Source: CAZRGV01 sp964599655 (lineage in GTDB: Bacteria; Planctomycetota; Planctomycetia; Isosphaerales; Isosphaeraceae). Taken from it: a DNA stretch of 10,573 nucleotides. Both the position numbers and the translations under genes were made by a program. The stretch lies in assembly GCA_964599655.1 (NCBI GenBank), contig CAZRGV010000178.1, forward strand, positions 1-10,573, written 5' to 3'. A model generated the notes under the pieces. It was not told where the DNA came from. It worked only from the letters and a program-made list of their open reading frames with translations, and searched no databases. Below are positions 1 through 6,054 of the stretch, in pieces (positions within the stretch are counted from its first letter, which is position 1; every line of letters starts with the position of its first letter).

Positions 1-1
1 C

Positions 2-1384
2 AAGAAGAAGAACGAGAAGATCGCGGTCTTCGACCTCGGCGGCGGCACGTTCGACATCTCGATTCTCGACGTCGGCGACGGCGTCTTCGAGGTCCTCTCC
101 ACCAACGGCGATACCCACCTCGGCGGCGACGACTGGGATGAGGCCCTGATCAACTACATCGCCGACGAGTTCCAGAAAGAGCAAGGCAGCGACCTCCGCA
201 AGGACCAGATGGCCTTGCAGCGGCTCAAAGAGGCTGCTGAGAAGGCGAAGAAGGACCTCTCGTTCCAGACCCAGACGGACATCAACCTGCCGTTCGTGAC
301 GATGGACGCCAGCGGCACACCCAAGCACCTGACCATGACGATCAGCCGCGCCCAGTTCGAGCGGCTGACCGATCGGTTGTTCGAGCGATGCCGAGGACCC
401 GTGCTCAAGGCGCTGGAGGATGCCAAGCTCAAGGCCTCAGACATCGATGAGGTCGTGCTCGTCGGCGGTTCGACCCGAATGCCTCGCGTCCAGCAGATCG
501 TCAAAGAGATCTTTGGCAAGGAGCCGCACAAGGGGGTCAATCCTGACGAGGTCGTCGCCGTGGGCGCAGCCATTCAAGGAGCCGTGCTCACCGGCGAGCA
601 GAAGGATATTCTCCTGCTCGACGTGACGCCGCTGTCGCTCGGTCTCGAGACCAAGGGCGGCGTCTTCACCAAGCTCGTGGAACGAAACACCACGATCCCG
701 ACCGAGAAGAAAGAGACCTTCACCACGGCCGACGACAACCAGACGGCCGTGACCATCAAGGTCTACCAGGGCGAACGGCCGATGGCCGCCGATAACCGGC
801 TCCTGGGCGAGTTCAACCTGGAGGGAATTCCTCCCGCTCGGATGGGTGTGCCTCAGATCGAGGTGACCTTCAATATCGACGCGAATGGAATCCTGGCCGT
901 GTCCGCCCGGGACAAGGGGACCGGCAAGGAACAGAAGATCACGATTCAGTCCTCCGGCGGTCTCTCCAAGGACGAGATCGAACGGATGCAGCGCGATGCG
1001 GAGGCCCACGCGGCCGAGGACAAGCAGAAACGAGAACTCGCCGAAGCTCGGAACACGGCCGAGCAACGCGTCTATCAACTCGAAAAGCTGATCGAGGAGA
1101 ACAAGTCCAAGCTCTCCGAGTCGGACGTCGCGGCCGTTCACGCGGCCATCGCCAAGGTCAACGAAGTGAAGAAAGGGACCGACGCCGCCGCCATCAATCA
1201 GGCGGTTGAAGACCTCCAACGCGCCAGCCAGGCGATGGCCGAACACCTTTACTCCGCCGCCTCGGCGGGCGGAGCCCAGGCCGGCCAGGCCCCGGGTGGC
1301 GATGGGGCGGCCCAGGCTGAAAAGCCGTCCGGAGGCGAAAAGCCCGAAGACGTGATTGACGTCGAGTTCGAGGAAAAGAAGTAG
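2..1384 (+). CDS. dnaK: Molecular chaperone DnaK (Hsp70), 5' end missing
   Basis: Cytosolic Hsp70 chaperone: binds exposed hydrophobic segments in an ATP-controlled cycle with DnaJ and GrpE, and hands aggregates to ClpB. 460 residues are visible; the family is usually near 640, so about 180 N-terminal residues lie outside the window. The reading frame is open from base 2. Visible residues 11-18 (DLGGGTFD) are the second phosphate-binding motif of the ATPase domain; 154-166 (VGGSTRMPRVQQI) is the adenosine-binding motif. Residues 207-217 (DVTPLSLGLET) are the conserved interdomain linker entering the beta-sandwich substrate domain, followed by the helical lid (from about 320). The tail is an Ala/Gly/Gln-rich flexible stretch ending in an acidic PEDVIDVEFEE motif, as in many bacterial DnaKs. 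The frame is intact to the TAG stop. A strong hairpin begins 25 bases after the stop. Identity is certain; only the N-terminus is unseen. Confidence 0.97.
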   Translation, partial: KKKNEKIAVFDLGGGTFDISILDVGDGVFEVLSTNGDTHLGGDDWDEALINYIADEFQKEQGSDLRKDQMALQRLKEAAEKAKKDLSFQTQTDINLPFVTMDASGTPKHLTMTISRAQFERLTDRLFERCRGPVLKALEDAKLKASDIDEVVLVGGSTRMPRVQQIVKEIFGKEPHKGVNPDEVVAVGAAIQGAVLTGEQKDILLLDVTPLSLGLETKGGVFTKLVERNTTIPTEKKETFTTADDNQTAVTIKVYQGERPMAADNRLLGEFNLEGIPPARMGVPQIEVTFNIDANGILAVSARDKGTGKEQKITIQSSGGLSKDEIERMQRDAEAHAAEDKQKRELAEARNTAEQRVYQLEKLIEENKSKLSESDVAAVHAAIAKVNEVKKGTDAAAINQAVEDLQRASQAMAEHLYSAASAGGAQAGQAPGGDGAAQAEKPSGGEKPEDVIDVEFEEKK

Positions 1385-1409
1385 TCCTTCGGTCGGGTCT
1401 CGAAGTCCA

Positions 1410-1459
1410 AGGCGAGTGTCGAAGGGTGGCCTCTCGTTGTCGTCCCTCGGCACTCGCCT
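1410..1459 (+). terminator. Hairpin after dnaK, candidate terminator
   Basis: The left arm 1410-1426 pairs with the right arm 1444-1459: nine perfect pairs at the base (AGGCGAGTG with CACTCGCCT), then seven more with one G-U pair and one bulged A, around a 17-base loop. It begins 25 bases past the dnaK stop. No T-run follows, so it may be a Rho-independent terminator of the tail-less kind, an attenuator or an mRNA 3'-end stabiliser. A second, smaller stem (AGACTCG pairing, 1471-1490, 7 bp with a 6-base loop) follows directly. Confidence 0.5.
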
Positions 1460-1574
1460 GCACGCGCCTCCGAGTCTTCTGATAGACTCGATGACTCGGG
1501 TGCCAGGCGGGGCGTTCGCCCCCAACGGCATCGAAACCTTCCGTACACCTCACCTGATCCGAGGAATCGGGCCG

Positions 1575-1982
1575 ATGTCTGTCGAAAACGCACGATTGGT
1601 GTACCCAATCCTCGTCCAACTGGCCCGCGACCTTTCTCAAGCCGCGCGCGACCGCCAGTCGGCAACCTGGGTTTCCTATGACGACCTTTGCAACCGTTGC
1701 AAGGAAGTGGGCGTTAAGGAAACCCCTCGAACAATCGTTTCCAAGTTGCTCAAACCGCTCCAATCCGCGTGCCTCGAGAACCACAAGCCGGATCTTTCCG
1801 CGTTGATCATCCAGAAGCCCAAGGCGCGAAGTGACTTCGGAAATCTGCTCCGCCCATCCGATGGTTGGTGGGAACCCTACGTCACTCGCGGTGAGACGAC
1901 CGTCGGTGACGTCGATTTCTGGTTCTTGCGGTTCAAGGAGGCTCGAGACTATCCTGATTGGCCGGACACCCCCTTCTTCTGA
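1575..1982 (+). CDS. Small hypothetical protein, first of a tandem paralogous pair
   Basis: Encodes 135 residues with no signal peptide or membrane segment; I do not recognise a named family. The protein is probably a compact, soluble, mostly helical domain. Visible landmarks are VSYDDL (about residues 34-39), an Arg/Lys-rich stretch with TPRTIVSKLLKPL, a Cys followed by HKPDLSALIIQK, a WWEP motif, and a C-terminal WFLRFKEARDYPDWP. These occur in the same order in the next gene (ITYSEL, RRQVHRQLLVPL, C, LPDLASLVVRK, W.GP, W...LAQCLAYPWP), so the two are homologous. The start chosen is the ATG at 1575, because the paralogue's homology begins there and GAGG at 1561-1564 lies 10 bases upstream. 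An in-frame ATG at 1491 would add 28 unconserved residues. It lies 190 bases after dnaK, beyond its hairpin. Confidence 0.72.
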   Translation: MSVENARLVYPILVQLARDLSQAARDRQSATWVSYDDLCNRCKEVGVKETPRTIVSKLLKPLQSACLENHKPDLSALIIQKPKARSDFGNLLRPSDGWWEPYVTRGETTVGDVDFWFLRFKEARDYPDWPDTPFF

Positions 1983-2031
1983 AGTCCGATCGGCGTTCGC
2001 CTCCGGCTCACTCTCACTTCGAAGGTTGAGA

Positions 2032-2046
2032 ACGGTTCCGAACCGT
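2032..2046. promoter_or_regulatory. Perfect 7-1-7 palindrome upstream of the second small gene
   Basis: ACGGTTC, one central C, then GAACCGT: a perfect inverted repeat in the 98-base spacer between the two small genes, 34 bases before the ATG at 2081. It has the size and symmetry of a dimeric repressor site, but no flanking promoter is clear, and it could equally be a short mRNA hairpin. Confidence 0.3.
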
Positions 2047-2080
2047 CGACCGCGGCCCCTGTCCTACCTTGGCAGACACC

Positions 2081-2464
2081 ATGGTCGAACTGGACGAATT
2101 GATCCGACGCGCCTGGCCCGTCTTCCGTGAAGCCATCCGTATGGGACGGACGATCACTTACTCCGAACTCGCCGGCCGGGTTGGCCCGCCCTTGACGAGA
2201 CGTCAGGTCCACCGGCAACTGTTGGTGCCGCTCTCCGACCGCTGCCGAAAGGCCCACCTGCCGGACCTGGCCTCGCTCGTGGTTCGAAAGGATACGGGCA
2301 TGCCTGGGATCGGCTGGCACGGCCCGTTCCCCGCGAGCGATCCCGATCGCGCCTGGGCCGACGCGCTCGCTCAATGCCTCGCTTACCCCTGGCCGAGTCG
2401 GCCTGATCCCCGTCTGCTCAACACGACGGGAGCGCCGGCCGGACTGAGGTCTCGCCGGGATTGA
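2081..2464 (+). CDS. Small hypothetical protein, second of a tandem paralogous pair
   Basis: Encodes 127 residues from the ATG at 2081, or 131 from an in-frame TTG at 2069. Neither has a Shine-Dalgarno site, so ATG is preferred by codon alone. Function is unknown. The core reads RTITYSELAGRVG, RRQVHRQLLVPLSDRC, then LPDLASLVVRKDTGMPGIGW. A Y-S-E-L-A helix followed by an Arg-rich helix suggests a small winged-helix or HTH-like fold, but this is inference. The pattern superficially recalls the DNA-binding half of alkyltransferase-like proteins, yet the PCHR active-site motif is absent. It aligns end to end with the preceding gene product with shared W, PDL, LL.PL and C positions, though it is shorter in the N-terminal part. 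The last ~20 residues are Pro/Arg-rich and probably disordered. clpB starts 109 bases downstream on the same strand. Confidence 0.72.
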   Translation: MVELDELIRRAWPVFREAIRMGRTITYSELAGRVGPPLTRRQVHRQLLVPLSDRCRKAHLPDLASLVVRKDTGMPGIGWHGPFPASDPDRAWADALAQCLAYPWPSRPDPRLLNTTGAPAGLRSRRD

Positions 2465-2501
2465 GGTCCCTTTTCCGCGAACGCTTGCGAACTTTATTGC
2501 G

Positions 2502-2532
2502 TATAGACGGCAACGGCTTTCTCGGTGAGAAA
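2502..2532 (+). promoter_or_regulatory. Candidate clpB promoter -10 and inverted repeat
   Basis: The clpB leader (2465-2573) holds TATAGA at 2502-2507, a 4/6 match to a housekeeping -10 box without a convincing -35 box at the right distance. A perfect 6-3-6 inverted repeat (TTTCTC, GGT, GAGAAA; 2518-2532) lies just after the start it would give. A direct repeat GCGAAC occurs at 2477-2482 and 2487-2492, exactly 10 bases apart. I see no HrcA/CIRCE element and no sigma-32-type promoter, so heat-shock control cannot be shown here. Confidence 0.22.
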
Positions 2533-2557
2533 TTGGATTCCCGCTGAGAACCGAACC

Positions 2558-2564
2558 AGGGGAG
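2558..2564 (+). promoter_or_regulatory. clpB ribosome binding site
   Basis: AGGGGAG, nine bases before the ATG at 2574, is a strong Shine-Dalgarno site. It fixes the clpB start and stands out against the weak or missing sites of the two small genes upstream. Confidence 0.7.
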
Positions 2565-2573
2565 ACGTCGCCG

Positions 2574-5224
2574 ATGGCCTTTCGTTTTGAGAAGCTGACG
2601 CTCAAGAGCCAAGAAGCCCTTCAGCGGGCGCAGGAGGTCGCTCGTGAGCAGTCACACCAGCGGCTCGAGCCGATGCACTTACTTGTGGCCTTGCTCGATC
2701 CGGATCAGTCGGTTGTACGGGCCTTGCTTTCTCAGCTAGGGGTCAACCCGTCGCAGGTGCTTCGCGCGGCCGAAGAAGGGTTGAAAGCGCTGCCGAAGGT
2801 CTCGGGTGGGGAGACGACCCTGAGCCCCGACCTGAATCGCGTGCTCGAGACCGCGCAGGCCGAAGCCGACCGCATGAAGGATCAGTACGTCTCCGTCGAG
2901 CACCTACTTCTCGGTCTCACCAAGGTCAAGAGTCGCGCTCAAGACGTGCTCTCCGCCGTCGGAATCGGACCGGACGACCTTCTCAAGGCGTTGCAGAAGG
3001 TCCGGGGTTCGCAGACGGTCACCGACCAGAACCCGGAAGACAAGTACCAAGCGCTGGAAAAGTACGGACGAGACCTCGTCGAACTCGCTAAGAACGGCAA
3101 GATCGACCCGGTGATCGGTCGCGACGGCGAGATCCGCCGCGTGGTCCAGGTCCTGAGCCGCCGCACCAAGAACAATCCCGTCCTGATCGGTGAGCCGGGT
3201 GTGGGCAAGACGGCCATCGTCGAGGGCCTGGCCCAGCGAATCGTCTCGGGAGACGTGCCCGAGAGCTTGCAAAACCGCAAGCTGATCGCCCTTGATATGG
3301 GGGCGCTCATTGCCGGAACCAAGTATCGCGGCGAGTTCGAAGACCGGCTCAAGGCGATCTTGAAGGAAGTGACCTCCTCAGAGGGGCGGATCATTCTCTT
3401 CATCGACGAGCTTCACCTAGTCGTCGGCGCGGGCAAGGCGGAAGGGGCGATGGACGCCGCCAATCTCCTCAAGCCGGCGCTGGCGCGCGGCGAACTCCGT
3501 TGCATCGGGGCCACGACGCTCGATGAGTACCGTGAGAACATTGAGAAAGACCCGGCCCTGGAACGACGGTTCCAGCCGGTCTTCGTTGGTGAACCTTCCG
3601 TCGAGGATACGATCGCCATTCTTCGAGGGCTGAAGGAGCGCTACGAGGTTCACCACAAGGTGAAGATCAAGGACTCGGCGCTCGTCGCGGCGGCCAAGTT
3701 GGCGTCTCGGTACATCACCGACCGGTTCCTGCCCGACAAGGCGATCGACCTTGTGGATGAGGCGTGCAGCCGTCTCGCGATGGAGCTCCAGTCCGTACCC
3801 ACGGAGATCGACGTGCTCCAGCGAAGGCTGTTGCAACTTCAACTCGCCCAGCGAATGCTCCAGAAGGAGGAGGAAGAGCACGCGCTGGAACGGCTCGCCG
3901 AGGTTGAGGAGGAGATCTCGCAGGTCGAGAAGCAACTCCAGGATCTTCGTCGGCAGTGGGAACTGGAGAAATCGGGCCTGGGCGATGTCCAGAAGATGCG
4001 GGAACGGCTGGAGGCAGTGAAGGTCGAGTATAACCGCACCTGGGATGCGATCCGCCACATGCAGCAGCGAGGCGAACGGCCCGACGAGAAGCAGTTCCAG
4101 GAACTGGCCGCCCTCGACGCTGAACGCAAGGATCTCGAGCGCAAGATCGCGGACGCCGAGACCGCAGCCGGCTCGGGCGATGGCCAGCCCAAGGACACCC
4201 GACGGCTTCTCAAGAAGGAAGTCGCCAGCGAGGAGATCGCCGAGGTCGTCAGCCAGTGGACCGGCATCCCCGTGGCCAAGATGCTCACGACGGAGCGGGA
4301 GAAGCTGCTCAAGCTGGAGGACCAGATCCACCTGCGAATGGTCAACCAGGACGCCGCAGTCAAGGCGGTGGCCGACGCCGTGCGTCGCAGCCGCGCCGGC
4401 CTTCAGGATCCGAACCGGCCGATCGGCTCATTTCTGTTCCTCGGACCGACCGGCGTCGGGAAGACGGAGTTGGCCAAGGCGCTGGCCGAGTTCCTCTTCG
4501 ACAGCGAGACCGCGATGGTCCGCATCGACATGAGCGAGTACGGCGAGCGGCACAATGTCGCCCGACTGATTGGCGCGCCTCCCGGCTACATCGGCTACGA
4601 GGAAGGCGGCCGTCTGACCGAGGCCGTCCGCCGTCGTCCGTACTCGGTGGTCTTGCTCGACGAGATCGAGAAGGCTNNNNNNNNNNNNNNNNNNNNNNNN
4701 NNNNNNNNNNNNNNNNNNNNNNNNACGGTCAGGGCCGAACGGTTGACTTCCGGAACGCCGTCATCATCATGACCAGCACCCTCGGCAGTCCGATTATTGC
4801 CCGGATGACTGAGGCCCGCGAGCCTGAAGAGGCGATCCGGAGGGCCGTCCAGGAGGTCCTCAAGCAGGAGTTCCTGCCTGAGTTCCTCAACCGGATCGAC
4901 GAGACGATTCTCTTCCACCCACTGACCATGGCGGAGCTGACGAAGATCGTCGACATCCAGCTCCGACGGCTCGAGAAGCAGATGACCGAAGCCGGCCTGA
5001 CGATCCGCGTCAGCGACGCGGCCAAGCGGCAACTGGCCGAGGAAGGTTTCGACCCGGCCTATGGAGCCCGACCGTTGAAGCGGCTGATCCAGCAGCGGAT
5101 CGCCAACCCGCTGGCCACCGCGCTCCTTGAAGGTAAGACCGGCCAGGGTGGAGTCGTCGACATCGACTGGAACGGCTCCGAGTTCACGTTTGCCCCGGCC
5201 GTTCCCGAGCCAGCGCGGGCCTGA
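2574..5224 (+). CDS. clpB: ATP-dependent disaggregase ClpB (Hsp100), interrupted by an assembly gap
   Basis: Hexameric AAA+ unfoldase that threads aggregated proteins through its pore together with DnaK, whose gene lies upstream. Residues 1-145 are the twin-repeat Clp N domain. The first AAA+ module has Walker A GEPGVGKT (206-213), pore-loop Tyr in GTKYRGEFEDR (Y251), Walker B FIDE (D278/E279) and arginine pair ERRF (R331/R332). A long coiled-coil middle domain (about 405-535) marks ClpB rather than ClpA or ClpC. The second module has Walker A GPTGVGKT (624-631), pore-loop GYIGY (Y672) and Walker B LLDE (D696/E697). Coding then runs into Ns and resumes at GQGRTVDFRN in another frame because the gap is written 7 bases short. 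It continues through sensor region FLNRIDE and GARPLKRLIQ to TGA. Reconstructed length is about 885 residues (701 before the gap, about 18 missing, 166 after), normal for the family. Confidence 0.96.
4677..4724. other. Assembly gap of 48 Ns inside clpB
   Basis: Unsequenced scaffold gap. It falls between LLDEIEKA and DGQGRTVDF, where ClpB proteins normally carry about 18 residues, roughly 54 bases plus the first base of the Asp codon. The gap is therefore about 7 bases too short and breaks the written reading frame; this is not evidence of a pseudogene. Confidence 0.97.
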
Positions 5225-5254
5225 GTCAAAGACTGACGAGGTCGACAGAAACGA

Positions 5255-5297
5255 GCCGCCCCTCGCCGATCGCTCTCAACGATCGGTGAGGGGCGGC
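5255..5297. terminator. Strong bidirectional terminator between clpB and the Met/Gln-rich gene
   Basis: An 18-bp stem: left arm 5255-5272 and right arm 5280-5297 pair fully except for one G-U, around a 7-base loop. On the + strand it is followed by GTTGTTCCGTT; on the - strand by TCGTTTCTGT. It starts 31 bases after the clpB stop and lies 70 bases past the stop of the convergent gene ending at 5367, so one structure can end both transcripts. Confidence 0.8.
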
Positions 5298-5366
5298 GTT
5301 GTTCCGTTCAGGATGGAATCAGCAACGGCGGGCGTTTGAGGAGGGGGGATCGCTCGCGACGTCCGC

Positions 5367-5858
5367 TCAGGGCTTCTTCGCGGTCTTGGCCGTCTGGCCC
5401 TTCTCGGCCGGCGCGGCGGGATTCGCCGTGGCCGACGCCTTGGGTGTCGGCTTTCTCGTCCGCCGCGAACGGGTCGCGAGGGGCGGTTGCTGGAACGGAT
5501 ACTGCTGGAATGGATTCGCCTGGCCGGGAGCGGCGAGGTTCTGGCCGTTTTGTCCATTCTGGCCATTTTGTCCGTTCTTCTTGTTCTGCTTCTCAATCTG
5601 CTGCATCATCTTCATGTAGGCCTGCTGCTGCTTCATCATCATTTGCTGCTGCTGCATCATGGCCTTCTGCTGCATGATTTGCTGATAGACGAACAGGTTG
5701 CCGCCGGCCATTCGCCACTCAGGCGAGTTTGTGTTGTACGCCATGCCGTACGGCGTGTAAACCGGTCCACCTCGCATGCGGCCTCGCTGGGCATGAGCCA
5801 CGCCCGGCATCAAGGTTGCCGCCATCAGGAGTGCCAGAACGAATAATCGCCCTTTCAT
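5367..5858 (-). CDS. Exported Met/Gln-rich low-complexity protein
   Basis: Encodes 163 residues; no known domain recognised. The start chosen is the ATG at 5858, preceded by an AAAGGGGGG purine run 5 bases upstream; a TTG one codon earlier is less likely. A clear Sec signal peptide (KGR, hydrophobic LFVLALLMAATLM, then AHA before QRG) predicts cleavage after about residue 23. Next comes a short region with PVYTPYGMAYNTNSPEW, then about 45 residues made largely of Met and Gln with Lys (VYQQIMQQKAMMQQQQMMM and onward), likely a single amphipathic or coiled helix. Four perfect GQN repeats, a PFQQYPFQQPP patch and a Lys/Arg/Ala/Pro-rich tail follow. Likely periplasmic or surface-located. Met clusters can bind copper, and Gln/Asn tracts can self-assemble, but neither is shown. 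It is convergent with clpB and lies 196 bases downstream of the response regulator gene. Confidence 0.8.
   Translation of the reverse strand: MKGRLFVLALLMAATLMPGVAHAQRGRMRGGPVYTPYGMAYNTNSPEWRMAGGNLFVYQQIMQQKAMMQQQQMMMKQQQAYMKMMQQIEKQNKKNGQNGQNGQNGQNLAAPGQANPFQQYPFQQPPLATRSRRTRKPTPKASATANPAAPAEKGQTAKTAKKP
5538..5573 (-). repeat. Four tandem 9-base units encoding Gly-Gln-Asn
   Basis: Coding-strand units alternate GGACAAAAY and GGCCAGAAY, giving four exact Gly-Gln-Asn repeats. The synonymous changes follow an 18-base period, which suggests duplication of a two-unit block. Such a tract could vary in copy number between strains. Confidence 0.8.
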
Positions 5859-5975
5859 CAATCCCCCCTTTGCTTCGATGAGCGACCCGTCCGATTGGCC
5901 AGGTCCGATCGACGCCCAAGGCGTTTCCCAACTCGAAGAAAGTCAGGCATGACCGAAGCCATTCCTCACTCCATG

Positions 5976-6005
5976 ATACAACGGTGAAACACCGAAGGGA
6001 ATCAA
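5976..6005 (-). promoter_or_regulatory. Candidate promoter for the Met/Gln-rich gene
   Basis: Reading leftwards on the - strand, TTGATT (6000-6005) and TTGTAT (5976-5981) are 18 bases apart, a weak housekeeping-type pair. Between them lies a 5-3-5 inverted repeat (CGGTG, AAA, CACCG; 5982-5994) that could be an operator. The leader to the ATG would exceed 100 bases. The remainder of 5859-6054 shows nothing else I can name; no sigma-54 (GG/GC) element was found despite the sigma-54 activator next door. Confidence 0.2.
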
Positions 6006-6054
6006 GAGATCCGCAAAATCTTCCGCGAGTTCGGTTTTAAGTGAAAACGTTGTG

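Noticed and set aside
437..1531. Long open frame on the - strand across dnaK (about 364 codons)
   Set aside because: It mirrors the dnaK coding frame in high-GC DNA; the product is low-complexity Leu/Gly/Arg-rich without motifs, and dnaK is certain.
2081..2464. Second small protein as an alkyltransferase or alkyltransferase-like (MGMT/ATL) protein
   Set aside because: The TYSELA and Arg-helix pattern is only superficially similar. No PCHR or PWHR active-site motif is present, and the length and C-terminal part do not fit.
2465..2573. CIRCE or sigma-32 heat-shock control element ahead of clpB
   Set aside because: No TTAGCACTC/GAGTGCTAA inverted repeat and no CTTGAA/CCCCAT pair could be found in the leader.
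3417..4331. Long open frame on the - strand across clpB (about 304 codons)
   Set aside because: Antisense shadow of the clpB middle domain: Leu/Arg/Asp-rich with no recognisable domain.
2574..5224. clpB as a frameshifted pseudogene
   Set aside because: The frame change occurs only across the run of Ns and is accounted for by a 7-base error in gap size; all motifs on both sides are intact.
5540..5700. CAT/CTG-rich stretch as a non-coding microsatellite or CRISPR-like repeat
   Set aside because: It is the Met/Gln codon run of the exported protein on the - strand. The units are not spaced like CRISPR repeats and the reading frame is maintained.
6034..6048. GTTTT/AAAAC inverted repeat as terminator of the response regulator
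   Set aside because: Only five A/T-rich pairs around a five-base loop; too weak to support a terminator call.
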